56,699 bases of DNA from an uncultured Prevotella sp. (GTDB lineage Bacteria; Bacteroidota; Bacteroidia; Bacteroidales; Bacteroidaceae), in contig CAMHTW010000021.1 of assembly GCA_946188165.1 (NCBI GenBank), positions 1 through 56,699 on the forward strand. Direction: 5' to 3'. The notes below the pieces were generated by a model, which had not been told where the DNA came from, did not search any database, and saw only the letters and a program-made list of their open reading frames with translations. Each line of letters begins with the position of its first letter. Position 1 is the stretch's first letter. Below, one piece after another: positions 17,850-27,457 of the stretch. The position numbers and the translations under genes were made by a program.

Positions 17850-19483
17850 TGCTTAAAGATGATATTTGGACCGGGGTGGTTGTCGCCAATCTCGTCACGA
17901 CGTATGGGCCGTTGGTTAGTGAGAGGACGACCGGCAATCCCGGGGGCGATGTCGCCGGTGTAATTGTTCTCGATAGTAAAACCGTCGGTACGGGCATCCA
18001 GATAGATGCAGAAACCGCGGTCGTTGGTAGCATAGGGGGCAGGGTAGGGACGTGAGACCTTGTTGCCGCTAATCACGGAGCCGGGCTGGTTGCTGAGCGT
18101 ATAGATGCCGCCGGCGTCATAGAGCTGACGGGCATAGTTGTAGACATTGTTACCCTCGATGCGGTTGTTCTCCATACCCGTGTTGAGGGGTGTCCAACCC
18201 CAACCGACGCAGATGCCCGAGTAGCTGAGGAAAAACACGTGGTTCTTGCTGATGGTGCAGTGGCGTACATAGCCCAATGCAATGCCCACGGCGCCCCAGT
18301 CTTCGTTGGCTGCATCTACAACGAAGTTTTCCTTGATGGTCAGTCGTTGACAGCGCTTGGCCAGGTCGGTGTAGGGACGGTGTACTTCGCGGGGGCTTTC
18401 TGCAAAAGAACCTCCCATGATAGCCGTGCCGCCAATGTTGCCGAAGGTACATTTCTGTACTACACAATCGCTGACGTTATCGACAAAGTCCAAGGCCGTG
18501 GCAGCCAGATTCTCGAACAGCACCGAGTGGAAGTCAACGTGATGGGCATTGCGCACGGTGACAGCACTCACAGGGCGCTCTACCCAGGCTTGGTTTTCAA
18601 GGTCTTTGTCCCAGGGCAAACCTGGGACCGCCAGTTTGTAGGCATCAACGAGAGGAAAACCGCCCTGTAGGGTAACGTGCCCTTTGTGCAAGGGACGGTT
18701 CCAGCAAGTATGTTTGAAGGTTATGCCTTCAAAACGTACATAGTTGGCGCCGTCGACGATGACCAACTGCTCAATGCCGTCGCGCTGCTCCGTCGTGCGC
18801 AGCAGGAAAGAGCTGTTGCCCTTCTCGCCTCCGATGACTGGCTGTGGCCAGGGGTGCTCAAACTCCAGACGGCTTTCGGGCTCCATGAAGGAAACCTCGG
18901 TAACGGAATCGTTGAGCACACGGATGTCCTTGACGCGCAGGATGGCGATGGCCCAGCGTTGGTGGACGACCATTTCGAGTGGCGGACGGCTGGTACTCTC
19001 CACCGTATTCTTCGAGACGAAATCCCGAAGCACGGAGTCCGGGGGTGTGGGTATGGTGATGGTGCGCTTTTCCTTGTTAAAAGATATCATGCGCTCCATG
19101 CCTTTCGTTGGCAGACCGTCGTCGTGTCTGTTCTTCGGCAGACCATCATCTTGTTCTTTTAACGGCCATATCTGCCTGTGCTTTTGGCGAGGGTCGCCAC
19201 AAATGACACTTGTGTGCTTCTCTCCAATACCTCGGATGACGAGTGGTGACTCCTTCGTGCCGCTGTCCTCGGGGCGCAGGAACAACGGCTCGCTCATATA
19301 GTAACGGCCTTCTTGGAGAGTGATGGTGATGCCGCCTTGGCAGCGAGGGTCATTGGTGCGCCGCCATTCACGGGCTTGTCGCAGTGCGTCGTGCAGACTC
19401 TCACCTTCATGGACGACGATATCGCCAGCGGAAGCGTATCCAGTTATTAATAGTAGAATAATGGTTAGCAGATATCTTGTCAT
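17846..19483 (-). CDS. Secreted right-handed beta-helix enzyme, paralogue of 10129-11892
   Basis: A 545-residue protein. The start at 19483 (MTRYLLTIILLLITGYASAG) gives a clear signal peptide; the open frame extends to 20140 but would then overlap the deoD gene. LFLRPEDSGTKESPLVIRG leads into beta-helix turns from about residue 190 (ITFKHTCWNRPLHKGH, CTFGNIGGTAIMGG, NEDWGAVGIALGYV, SGICVGWGW). It shares these landmarks with the last gene of the operon, so the cluster is bracketed by two divergent paralogues. Possible GH141-like glycosidase; substrate unknown. First gene of the operon. Confidence 0.75.
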   Translation of the reverse strand: MTRYLLTIILLLITGYASAGDIVVHEGESLHDALRQAREWRRTNDPRCQGGITITLQEGRYYMSEPLFLRPEDSGTKESPLVIRGIGEKHTSVICGDPRQKHRQIWPLKEQDDGLPKNRHDDGLPTKGMERMISFNKEKRTITIPTPPDSVLRDFVSKNTVESTSRPPLEMVVHQRWAIAILRVKDIRVLNDSVTEVSFMEPESRLEFEHPWPQPVIGGEKGNSSFLLRTTEQRDGIEQLVIVDGANYVRFEGITFKHTCWNRPLHKGHVTLQGGFPLVDAYKLAVPGLPWDKDLENQAWVERPVSAVTVRNAHHVDFHSVLFENLAATALDFVDNVSDCVVQKCTFGNIGGTAIMGGSFAESPREVHRPYTDLAKRCQRLTIKENFVVDAANEDWGAVGIALGYVRHCTISKNHVFFLSYSGICVGWGWTPLNTGMENNRIEGNNVYNYARQLYDAGGIYTLSNQPGSVISGNKVSRPYPAPYATNDRGFCIYLDARTDGFTIENNYTGDIAPGIAGRPLTNQRPIRRDEIGDNHPGPNIIFKQ

Positions 19484-19571
19484 CGTATTACATTTATTTA
19501 TATGTAAAGACGTTTTCCTGCCCTTTTTGTCATCGTTGCAAGTGCTGAGGTTAAGAAAATGGACAGATTTC

Positions 19572-19602
19572 TTGGAAGTTTCAAGAAAAATGCTTATATT
19601 CG
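19572..19602 (+). promoter_or_regulatory. Promoter of deoD
   Basis: TTGG at 19572-19575 and TATATTCG at 19595-19602 with a 19-base spacer form a slightly degenerate Bacteroidota promoter about 30 bases before the deoD ATG. Confidence 0.55.
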
Positions 19603-19633
19603 CAGCATCAAAACCCTTAAAACTAAAAAACGT

Positions 19634-20341
19634 ATGAATAATACTCCGACTCCCCACATTGGGGCTCAGTACGGCGAAATCGCTGAGACTGTTATTATGG
19701 CGGGTGATCCGCTGCGTGTGAAACTGATGGCTGAGAAGTATCTTGACGATGCTGTATGTTTTAATAATGTGCGTGGTATGCTGGGCTTTACTGGAACTTA
19801 CAAGGGTAAGCGTGTCAGCGTGATGGGCCACGGCATGGGTATGGCATCCATTGGTATTTATACCTATGAACTCTACAATTTCTATGGTGTCAAGACAATT
19901 ATCCGTGTGGGATCTGCTGGTTCTATCAACAACGATTTGCACATTGGCGACTTGGCTATTGCAATGGGGTGCTGCACTAACAGCAATTTCGCTGCACAGT
20001 ATGAACTGCCTGGAACGTTCGCTCCAATTGCCGACTTTGAATTGCTTCGTGACGCTGTAGAGTCGTGCGAGAAATTCGGCTACCACTACAAGGTGGGTAA
20101 TGTGGTGTCGTCGGATACGTTCTATGGCGAGAATCCCCACACCGACAAGTGGATTAATATGGGCGTGCTGGCTGTTGAGATGGAGATAGCAGCACTTTAT
20201 ATGAATGCGGCACGCTCGGGTAACCGTGCGCTGGGCCTGCTGACTATTTCAGACCACATCCTGACGGGAGAAGCAACGACGGCCGAAGAGCGTCAGAATA
20301 GTTTTACGCACATGATGGATGTTGCGTTCTCTTTAGTTTAG
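19634..20341 (+). CDS. deoD: Purine-nucleoside phosphorylase DeoD
   Basis: A 235-residue cytoplasmic enzyme that splits purine (deoxy)nucleosides with phosphate. [24 protein letters not shown] is the classic N terminus (here PTPHIGA and VIMAGDPLR), with [18 protein letters not shown] for phosphate and ribose binding, VEMEIAALY, and the catalytic Asp in [10 protein letters not shown]. Length is normal. The start at 19634 follows its own promoter; an upstream in-frame start at 19559 would precede the promoter. The 3' end overlaps the convergent methyltransferase gene by four bases. Confidence 0.96.
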   Translation: MNNTPTPHIGAQYGEIAETVIMAGDPLRVKLMAEKYLDDAVCFNNVRGMLGFTGTYKGKRVSVMGHGMGMASIGIYTYELYNFYGVKTIIRVGSAGSINNDLHIGDLAIAMGCCTNSNFAAQYELPGTFAPIADFELLRDAVESCEKFGYHYKVGNVVSSDTFYGENPHTDKWINMGVLAVEMEIAALYMNAARSGNRALGLLTISDHILTGEATTAEERQNSFTHMMDVAFSLV

Positions 20342-23211
20342 AGTCTGCCAAGTAATTGTTTGGCGACAGTAACTGCCGAGTTGGCATTATCGCTATAGCC
20401 GTCGGCACCGATTTCGTCGGCGAAGCCCTGAGTAACTGGGGCTCCGCCGACCATTACTTTTACTTGGTTGCGGATGCCGGCAGCCTCCAGTGCGTCGATA
20501 ACTTCCTTCATGTAGCCCATCGTAGTGGTGAGTAGGGCTGACATGCAGAGAATATCAGGTTGGTTCTCCTTGACGGCTTGGATGAAGGTGTCGGCAGAGA
20601 CATCGATACCGATGTTGACGACTTCGAAGCCACAGCCCTCAAGCATGGAGGCAACGAGGTTTTTGCCGATGTCGTGCAGGTCTCCTTTAACGGTACCAAT
20701 GACCACTTTGCCGAGTGATGTAGAGGCAGCTCCTGCCATCATGGGTTTCAGCAGTTCCAGAGCCGCCTTCATGGCGCGTCCTGCCATTAGCAACTGAGGT
20801 ACGAAAGCCTTGCCGTCTTGGAAGCGTTGTCCAACTTCGCTCATGGCACGAATCATCTGACCATTAATGAGGTCTTGTGGCACTATTTTCAGGGCAATAG
20901 CCTCTTTAGTGGCTGATGCCGCCTCGTCGCTCTTGCCATTCATAATAGCTTGGAAGAGACGCTCCCCAGGACTGTCATTTTGTTGCAGCTGTTTCTCGCT
21001 GCCGTTTATAATTCGTCCTTCATCAAGGCCTTCGTGCAGATTCGTGTAGGTATGCTGCTCCGCATCTGCTGTCAAGGGTGAAATGAAGATGCCAGGAACA
21101 GGTTCTATCGCCTTGCCTATGAGGTTAATATGGTTATCTGTTGTGCCACAGCAACCGCCCACGATGTTCAGACAATGGTTTTCCAACAAGGGCCAAAGGT
21201 CTGCCACCAGACTCTCTGGCGTTTTGTTGTAGCGCCCCTTTCCGTCGGGCATGCCAGCATTTGGATAGATACTCACTTTCGTACCAAAACGAGCCAGTTG
21301 ACAAACCAGTGGTGTCATCGCTTTAACGTCGCTCACACAGTTGATACCCACCGAGAAGAGCTCGCCTTTCTTGAATGTTTTGATAAACTCAAGGATGTCC
21401 TGTCCCAGCATGTTATGCCCGTCGGGTGTGGACACAGAGAAACTTAGCATGATGGGTAGTGTTGGGGCGATGCGCTTGGCTTCCTCGAAGGCGATACGTG
21501 CATTCTGTGTATCAAAAATGGTTTCTATCAGTAGCACATCGACACCGCCGTCCACCAACGCCAGGATTTGCTCTGCATATGCCTCGCGCAAGATAGACTC
21601 GCTGAGAGGTTCGCCACTGGTTGCAACACTTGTGGTGCGACTCGTTGGGCCGATGCTTCCTGCCACATAGCGCGGTTTCTCAGGCGTAGAATAATCCTCG
21701 GCACATTGGCGCGCTATCTGGACAGCAGCCAAGTTGATTTCCCTGCAATAGTCTTGCAAACCGAAATCGCCCATGGAGATGCGTTGGGCATTAAACGTAT
21801 TCGTCTCGATGATGTCGGCACCCGCCTTCAGGTATTTGCGATGAATGTCGCGAACCACGAACGGAGCCGTCAGCGACAGCACGTCGTTGCACCCTTTCAG
21901 GTCGTAGTTGTGTTTGGCAAAACGGACGCTGCGGAAATCCTCTTCACGCAGTTGGTATTGCTGAATCATGGTTCCCATAGCGCCGTCGAGGACGAGAATC
22001 CTATTTGTACTTGACGTCATCAAGGATGCAGGTCTCAGGGAAAGTTGCAAACTCTCTTTGTTTTGAGGATTCTCTATTTTTCGGATAATCTCTTCTACTT
22101 CACGGTCTGCGTCATCCTTAACGTCGGCAGGATGCAGATTGCGGCTGTGTTCATATTCCTCTATGATGTGCAGAGCTTGTTCCACTTCCTGTTCGTTGTG
22201 AAAGTCCATTTCTACATGTATGCCATCGCCTCCGATGTTGTCGAGCAAGGGCCTCAGTTCGTCCAGCGTCACCCAGCAAGCCATGATGCTCTTGCCACTG
22301 GTCAGTATCTTCTTGTACAGGTCGTACCACTTGGACGACCCGCCTTGCGGCTCTCCTACGCCCGGTGTCCACTGGATGGCGTTCAACTCCTGAATTTCCA
22401 AGAGCGCGTCCAAATGGTGAATAGCGCCCACACCGTCCAGATGGTAGAGAGTGTAGTCAATCCTTTGACACTGTTCGCGGATGAAGGGTTGTACAAAGCG
22501 GCGATAGTCGTCCACACTGATCATGGTTGAAATGTCGCTCTGCAACTTCGACATCTTGCCTGGTGCCCAACTGGAGAAGTAGCAGAAGGCCATCTCGTCA
22601 CCTTCGCGGATGATATCGTATAGCTCGTCGAACACTTGGAAATAGATGTCGTTAATTTGTTGCATCTGGTGTTCAAGACGTTCGGGGTACATGACGGTAT
22701 CGAGCAGGACTTGGTCGGTACCCTTCAAGGCGGCAAGTACATCAAGCCCCTCCATCAAGTCGGGCATACCGACGTAATAGTGTCCCTGAGCTTTCTCTTT
22801 GCAGGCTCGCAGGAGTTCTTTGTGCAGCAACCAATTGGGGTGCTGTGGGTCGAACACGATATCGTCCGTATAGTTCGGGTTGGGATGAATCCAGATAGTA
22901 TCCTCGCCGCCTTCGAAGACACCACCAAGGATGGCGGCTAAAGAGCCAGGGCCCAGTTGCGTGTTGGCAACAGGTAGAATGTCAGCTTTTAACGACGAGT
23001 GGGCGACGTACCAGTCCAGATACTCAGCGCGCCACTCGGGGTCGAACCAACGTTGATTCAGGTCCTTATAAGGTCTTGGCTCTGGTATGTCAGCATGTGG
23101 CGTGACACCCTGCTGGAAATGCTCCCACATGTTGAGCACGATGCCCTTATGGTTCCACCAATTGATATAATGCTGTTTTGTTTCTTCGAGATTCTGTTTC
23201 CAAGTGTTCAT
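20338..23211 (-). CDS. Three-module corrinoid methyltransferase: UroD-like + homocysteine methyltransferase + B12 domain
   Basis: A single 957-residue cytoplasmic chain. Residues about 1-375 are a UroD/MtaA/MtvB-like methyltransferase domain ([15 protein letters not shown], the kind often labelled 'trimethylamine corrinoid protein 2'). Residues about 398-700 are a MetH-type homocysteine methyltransferase ([11 protein letters not shown], with zinc cysteines in GINCVSD and GGCCGTT). Residues about 735-957 are the corrinoid cap and B12 domain ([13 protein letters not shown] with the cobalt-binding His, VMVGGAPVT). MetH's folate and reactivation domains are absent. The logical reading is that a methyl group from an unknown donor passes to cobalamin and then to homocysteine, giving methionine. 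An internal ATG at 22020 (MTSSTN) could be the fossil start of a once separate gene. Confidence 0.88.
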   Translation of the reverse strand: MNTWKQNLEETKQHYINWWNHKGIVLNMWEHFQQGVTPHADIPEPRPYKDLNQRWFDPEWRAEYLDWYVAHSSLKADILPVANTQLGPGSLAAILGGVFEGGEDTIWIHPNPNYTDDIVFDPQHPNWLLHKELLRACKEKAQGHYYVGMPDLMEGLDVLAALKGTDQVLLDTVMYPERLEHQMQQINDIYFQVFDELYDIIREGDEMAFCYFSSWAPGKMSKLQSDISTMISVDDYRRFVQPFIREQCQRIDYTLYHLDGVGAIHHLDALLEIQELNAIQWTPGVGEPQGGSSKWYDLYKKILTSGKSIMACWVTLDELRPLLDNIGGDGIHVEMDFHNEQEVEQALHIIEEYEHSRNLHPADVKDDADREVEEIIRKIENPQNKESLQLSLRPASLMTSSTNRILVLDGAMGTMIQQYQLREEDFRSVRFAKHNYDLKGCNDVLSLTAPFVVRDIHRKYLKAGADIIETNTFNAQRISMGDFGLQDYCREINLAAVQIARQCAEDYSTPEKPRYVAGSIGPTSRTTSVATSGEPLSESILREAYAEQILALVDGGVDVLLIETIFDTQNARIAFEEAKRIAPTLPIMLSFSVSTPDGHNMLGQDILEFIKTFKKGELFSVGINCVSDVKAMTPLVCQLARFGTKVSIYPNAGMPDGKGRYNKTPESLVADLWPLLENHCLNIVGGCCGTTDNHINLIGKAIEPVPGIFISPLTADAEQHTYTNLHEGLDEGRIINGSEKQLQQNDSPGERLFQAIMNGKSDEAASATKEAIALKIVPQDLINGQMIRAMSEVGQRFQDGKAFVPQLLMAGRAMKAALELLKPMMAGAASTSLGKVVIGTVKGDLHDIGKNLVASMLEGCGFEVVNIGIDVSADTFIQAVKENQPDILCMSALLTTTMGYMKEVIDALEAAGIRNQVKVMVGGAPVTQGFADEIGADGYSDNANSAVTVAKQLLGRL

Positions 23212-23258
23212 CGTCGTTTCTTATTTATAGAAAAGACGTGGAGTACTGCCAAATGTCA

Positions 23259-24434
23259 TCATACCATCATGAGTTGAGACATCACCATGTCGCTGACAAA
23301 GAGTCCGCGACGGGTTAGCACAAGACGACTGCCCGTGAGTTTTAGTAAGTCATTCTTGAGGAATGGCTCGGCTTCATGTAGGCAGTGGCGGCGGTGTCCT
23401 TCCATTAGAGTTGTGAGGTCCAGACCATCACTGGTACGCAGGGCGGTGGTAATACGGTCGTTGTAGTGGGTATCAGGGTCGAGTACCTCGCGTTCGCATG
23501 GGATGTTTCCCTCATTAATGGCCGAGATGTATTTCCTAATGTCTGCCACGTTCCAACTGCGACACGTTCCGTCGTAACTGTGGGCGGCAGCACCGAGACC
23601 GATATAGGGGATATCGTGCCAATAACTACTATTGTGGCGGGAGCGGAAACCTGAGCGGGCGAAATTCGAGATTTCGTAGTGCTCATAGCCTGCACCCGTC
23701 AGCCTGTCTATCAGCAGCTCATACATTTCTCGCTCTAGCTCCTCATTTAGGGGACAGTCCCCCTGTAATCCGCTTCGCTCCTCACAGCTGGGACAGTCCC
23801 CGCTGCGCATCATTTTTGCCAAAGGCGTTCCTTCCTCTATCATGAGACAGTAGGCAGACAGGTGCTCCACGTTGAGGGCGAGGACGGCATCGATGTCATG
23901 CTGCCAGTCGGCAAGCGTCTCGTTTGGAAAACCGTACATCAAGTCGATGCTAATGTTATGGATGCCTGCATCGCGAAGCCTTTGCACAGCGACAGGAACC
24001 TGTGCGGCAGTGTGGCGGCGATGTAGGAAGCGCAGTCGTGCATCGTCGAAGGTCTGTGCCCCCATGGATACGCGGTTGATGCCGAGCTGAGGCAATGCCT
24101 CGGCGTACTCGGCGGTGACGTCGTCAGGGTTTACCTCGATGGTGACTTCAGACCCACCCCCAGCCCCTCCCTGTATGGAGGGGAGTGAATACACCTTATT
24201 AATATATATAAAGAGCTGGCGGAGTTGGGGGATGGTCAACTGCGAGGGGGTGCCTCCTCCGAGGTAGACGGTATCTATGCCCATCCCTTCAGGGAGGGGA
24301 AAGGGGTGGGTCTCCATTTCTCGGCAGACGGCATCGACGTACCGCTGGCGCAGGTCGAGATGCGTCGTAGAGTAGAAGCCGCAATAGATGCACCGGCTTG
24401 CACAAAACGGGATATGAATGTATAATCCTGCCAT
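23259..24434 (-). CDS. hemW: HemW-like radical SAM heme chaperone with three in-frame repeat insertions
   Basis: A 391-residue cytoplasmic protein of the HemN/HemW radical SAM family. CASRCIYCGFYS gives CxxxCxxC for the 4Fe-4S cluster; VYLGGGTPSQL and SMGAQTFDDARL are typical. HemW, not HemN, is suggested by length and the PFCxxxCxYC form. Three segments look inserted: PSIQGGAGGG (from a palindromic G-rich repeat), an altered THPFPLPEGM (a second copy, opposite orientation) and GDCPSCEERSGLQGDCP (from two GGGACAGTCCCC palindromes), all kept in frame. The gene is divergent from EF-G2. Confidence 0.88.
   Translation of the reverse strand: MAGLYIHIPFCASRCIYCGFYSTTHLDLRQRYVDAVCREMETHPFPLPEGMGIDTVYLGGGTPSQLTIPQLRQLFIYINKVYSLPSIQGGAGGGSEVTIEVNPDDVTAEYAEALPQLGINRVSMGAQTFDDARLRFLHRRHTAAQVPVAVQRLRDAGIHNISIDLMYGFPNETLADWQHDIDAVLALNVEHLSAYCLMIEEGTPLAKMMRSGDCPSCEERSGLQGDCPLNEELEREMYELLIDRLTGAGYEHYEISNFARSGFRSRHNSSYWHDIPYIGLGAAAHSYDGTCRSWNVADIRKYISAINEGNIPCEREVLDPDTHYNDRITTALRTSDGLDLTTLMEGHRRHCLHEAEPFLKNDLLKLTGSRLVLTRRGLFVSDMVMSQLMMV
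23750..23801. repeat. Pair of GGGACAGTCCCC palindromes inside hemW
   Basis: GGGGACAGTCCCC at 23750-23762 and GGGACAGTCCCC at 23790-23801 lie inside the coding region and are read in frame as GDCP twice. They sit where HemW proteins normally have a short loop before the EREMYELL segment. Confidence 0.6.
24151..24187. repeat. G/C-run palindromic repeat inside hemW
   Basis: CCCCTCC and GGAGGGG flank a short loop and are followed on the minus strand by a CTGGGGGTGGGTC-like tail. It belongs to the same repeat type as 24279-24313, 40428-40517, 51228-51264 and 51553-51586, and is translated as part of HemW. Confidence 0.6.
24279..24313. repeat. Second G/C-run palindromic repeat inside hemW, opposite orientation
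   Basis: CCCTTCAGGGAGGGG with the tail AAGGGGTGGGTC on the plus strand, the reverse orientation of the copy at 24151. It encodes HPFPLPEGM within HemW. Confidence 0.55.
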
Positions 24435-24579
24435 CTTGTATCGTTTTCGACTACAAAAGTACTAATAAAGTTTAATATTTGAAAGCTTTCGTTGGTTTTT
24501 TGCACGAAAATGAGTACTTTTACGACCGCTTTTCAGTTTCGACTGGGAATAGAATTATGTTAACTCAAAACTATATCTT

Positions 24580-26739
24580 ATGAAAGTTTATCAAACTAAC
24601 GAAATCAAAAACATTGCACTCATTGGCAGTGCGGGTAGCGGCAAGACTACTCTTGCCGAAAGTATGGTCTATGAAGCTGGCATCATTAAACGCCGCGGTA
24701 CAGTAGAGGGTAAGAACACCATGAGCGACTACTTCCCTGTTGAACAGGAGTATGGCTACTCGGTGTTCTCAACTGTTTTTCATGTGGAATGGAACAACAA
24801 GAAACTGAATATCATCGACTGTCCGGGTTCTGATGACTTCGTTGGTGGTTCGATTACCGCTATGAATGTGACAGACCAGGCTGTTATCCTCATTAACGGG
24901 CAGTATGGTCCAGAGGTGGGTACGATGAACGCTTTTCGTAACACAGAGAAACTGAAGAAACCCGTTATCTTCCTGGTGAACCAGTTGGATCGCGACAATT
25001 GCGATTTCGATCAGATTCTGGCTCAACTGAAGGAAGTTTACGGTCCTAACTGTGTGCCCGTTCAGTATCCTATTGCTACAGGTGCAGGCTTCAACAGTGT
25101 TATTGATGTGCTGCTGATGAAGAAGTATTCATGGAAGCCAGAGGGTGGTGCCCCTATCATCGAAGATATTCCTGCTGACCAGATAGAAAAGGCTAAGGAA
25201 TGGAAGGCTGCCCTCGTTGAGGCTGCTGCTGCTGGTGACGATACATTGATGGAGAAGTTCTTTGAGAGCGAGGACCTCAGTGAGGACGAGATGCGTGAGG
25301 GTATCCGTAAGGGTCTGGTAACCCGTTCTATTTTCCCTGTATTCTGTGTTTGTGCTGGTCGTGATATGGGTGTTCGCCGTCTGATGGAGTTCCTCGGTAA
25401 TGTGGTTCCTTTCGTTAGTGAAATGCCGGTTGTTAAGAATGCTGCCGGCAAGGATGTTCCTGCTGACGCTTCTGCTCCCACATCGCTCTATTTCTTCAAG
25501 ACTGGTGTTGAGCCCCATATCGGTGAGGTTCAGTACTTCAAGGTGATGAGTGGTGTTGTGAAGAGCGGCGATGACTTGACCAATGCTGACCGTGGCTCTA
25601 AGGAGCGCATGGGTACATTGTACGCTTGTGCTGGTGCCAACCGTATTCAGGTTGACGAACTGCGTGCAGGTGATATCGGCTGTACCGTTAAGTTGAAGGA
25701 TGTGAAGACTGGTAACACGCTGAATGGCAAGGATATTGACAATAAGTTCGATTTCATTAAATATCCTAATTCTAAGTTCTCTCGTGCCATCAAGGCTGTT
25801 AACGAGGCTGAGACCGAGAAGATGATGGCTGCTCTGCAGAAGATGCGTCAGGAAGATCCTACATGGGTTGTTGAGCAGTCGAAGGAGTTGCGCCAGATTA
25901 TTGTTCACGGTCAGGGTGAGTTCCACCTGCGTACCTTGAAGTGGCGTATGGAGAACAACGAGAAGATTCAGGTTGAATATCAGGAGCCCAAGATTCCGTA
26001 TCGTGAGACCATTACGAAGATGGCTCGTGCAGACTATCGTCACAAGAAACAGTCGGGTGGTGCTGGTCAGTTCGGTGAAGTACATCTGATAGTTGAGCCT
26101 TATACCGACGGTATGCCTGATCCGACCTCATTCACTATCAATGGTCAGGAGTTCAAGATGAACATCAAGTCAAAGGAAGAGAAGGATTTGGAGTGGGGTG
26201 GTAAGCTCGTCTTCATCAACAGTGTTGTTGGTGGTGCTATCGATATGCGTTTCATGCCTGCCATTCTGAAGGGTATCATGGAACGTATGGAGCAAGGTCC
26301 ATTGACAGGTTCTTACGCTCGCGACGTTCGTGTTATTGTTTACGATGGTAAGATGCACCCCGTTGACTCAAACGAATTGTCGTTCATGTTGGCAGCTCGT
26401 AACGCCTTCAGTGCAGCTTTCAAGGAGGCTGGTCCTAAGGTGTTGGAGCCTATCTATGACTTGGAAGTGCTTGTGCCCGCCGACTACATGGGTGACGTGA
26501 TGAGTGACCTGCAAGGGCGCCGCGCCATCATCATGGGTATGGACAGCGAGGCAGGCTATCAGAAGTTGACCGCCAAGATTCCTCTGAAGGAGCTGGCTTC
26601 TTACTCTATCGCACTCTCGTCATTGACGGGTGGCCGTGCATCGTTCACTACTTCGTTCAGCTCATACGAACTCGTACCGAACGACATCCAGCAGGCCCTG
26701 ATTAAGGAGCACGAGGCCGAGATGAAGGACGAAGATTAA
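24580..26739 (+). CDS. EF-G2: elongation factor G paralogue with altered GTPase motifs
   Basis: A 719-residue translational GTPase-like protein with all EF-G domains. The P-loop is intact (GSAGSGKTT), but the other nucleotide motifs are changed: DTPGH is DCPGS, so the catalytic His is Ser; NKxD is NQLD; and switch I lacks the RGITI pattern. In Bacteroides, an EF-G2 paralogue reported to lack GTPase activity supports translocation during starvation and gut colonisation; this gene fits that group. The -33/-7 pair TTGG (24491) and TACTTTTA (24514) may be its promoter. The next gene's ATG follows its stop with no gap. Confidence 0.88.
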   Translation: MKVYQTNEIKNIALIGSAGSGKTTLAESMVYEAGIIKRRGTVEGKNTMSDYFPVEQEYGYSVFSTVFHVEWNNKKLNIIDCPGSDDFVGGSITAMNVTDQAVILINGQYGPEVGTMNAFRNTEKLKKPVIFLVNQLDRDNCDFDQILAQLKEVYGPNCVPVQYPIATGAGFNSVIDVLLMKKYSWKPEGGAPIIEDIPADQIEKAKEWKAALVEAAAAGDDTLMEKFFESEDLSEDEMREGIRKGLVTRSIFPVFCVCAGRDMGVRRLMEFLGNVVPFVSEMPVVKNAAGKDVPADASAPTSLYFFKTGVEPHIGEVQYFKVMSGVVKSGDDLTNADRGSKERMGTLYACAGANRIQVDELRAGDIGCTVKLKDVKTGNTLNGKDIDNKFDFIKYPNSKFSRAIKAVNEAETEKMMAALQKMRQEDPTWVVEQSKELRQIIVHGQGEFHLRTLKWRMENNEKIQVEYQEPKIPYRETITKMARADYRHKKQSGGAGQFGEVHLIVEPYTDGMPDPTSFTINGQEFKMNIKSKEEKDLEWGGKLVFINSVVGGAIDMRFMPAILKGIMERMEQGPLTGSYARDVRVIVYDGKMHPVDSNELSFMLAARNAFSAAFKEAGPKVLEPIYDLEVLVPADYMGDVMSDLQGRRAIIMGMDSEAGYQKLTAKIPLKELASYSIALSSLTGGRASFTTSFSSYELVPNDIQQALIKEHEAEMKDED

Positions 26740-27360
26740 ATGTTCAGACTGTTAGTCCTCATACTACCGCTCTGTATGCTTGGCTGTTCAGATACAGACC
26801 GCATGCAGAGCGGTACCATTTTACCAGAAGATGTAGGACTGAAAGCCGGCGATGTGGTGTTTCGCCGAGGGTCGGGTTTTACTTCCCAAGCCGTGCTGTT
26901 AGCTGAAAAGGGCGGTGCCTACTCGCATACGGGTATCGTCGTTGACTCAGCAGGTGTGCTGATGATAGTTCACGCTGTACCAGGTGAACCGGATTTTGAA
27001 GGTGACGAAGACCGTGTGAAGATGGAACGTCCCGAAGTGTTTTTCCATCCTATGCGAGCTGAGCAGGGAGCCGTTTATCGTCATGTTGACAGCTGTGCAG
27101 CACAGCAAGCTGCTATTCGTGCATTACAAACCTATCGGCGCCATCCGTTGTTCGACCATGACTATGACGATACGGACACCACGAGTCTCTATTGTACTGA
27201 ACTGGTGGTACATGCCTATAGTCAGACAACCAGTCCTTTGAAGGATGTCCGTCATCAGCATCTGCATCTGGTAGGTTTCGAGGCCGATTGCATTCTGCCC
27301 TCTGATGTGTTGCAATGTAAGGATCTGAAACAAGTAGCAACATTTGAGATTAAAGATTAA
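26740..27360 (+). CDS. YiiX/YebB-like permuted papain-fold lipoprotein
   Basis: A 206-residue protein with a lipoprotein signal (MFRLLVLILPLCMLGC, Cys16). It matches the YiiX group of NlpC/P60-related cysteine hydrolases: GLKAGDVVFRRG, then the catalytic His in YSHTGIVV and the nucleophile Cys in SLYCTELVVHAY, the circularly permuted order. Members cleave amide bonds, in some cases in cell-wall peptides or lipids. It directly follows the EF-G2 stop, so it is co-transcribed. A collapsed relative lies at 34478-34770. The stop codon is inside an ATTAAAC/G heptamer array. Confidence 0.8.
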   Translation: MFRLLVLILPLCMLGCSDTDRMQSGTILPEDVGLKAGDVVFRRGSGFTSQAVLLAEKGGAYSHTGIVVDSAGVLMIVHAVPGEPDFEGDEDRVKMERPEVFFHPMRAEQGAVYRHVDSCAAQQAAIRALQTYRRHPLFDHDYDDTDTTSLYCTELVVHAYSQTTSPLKDVRHQHLHLVGFEADCILPSDVLQCKDLKQVATFEIKD

Positions 27361-27436
27361 ACATTAAACATTAAAGATTAAACATTAAAGATTAAACATT
27401 AAACATTAAACATTAATTATTAAACATTAATTATTA
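27351..27436. repeat. ATTAAA(C/G) heptamer array
   Basis: About ten units of ATTAAAC or ATTAAAG, then ATTATTAAACATT variants, filling the gap after the YiiX-like gene and including its stop codon. The reverse complement of the same heptamer fills 34370-34431. Confidence 0.8.
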
Positions 27437-27457
27437 ACCCCTAAAACCAAAAGAAAA

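Noticed and set aside
19484..20140. N-terminal extension of the beta-helix gene at 17846-19483
   Set aside because: It would run through the promoter and coding region of deoD; the start at 19483 gives a proper signal peptide.
25129..26085. 318-codon open frame antisense to EF-G2
   Set aside because: Composition artefact of a highly biased gene.
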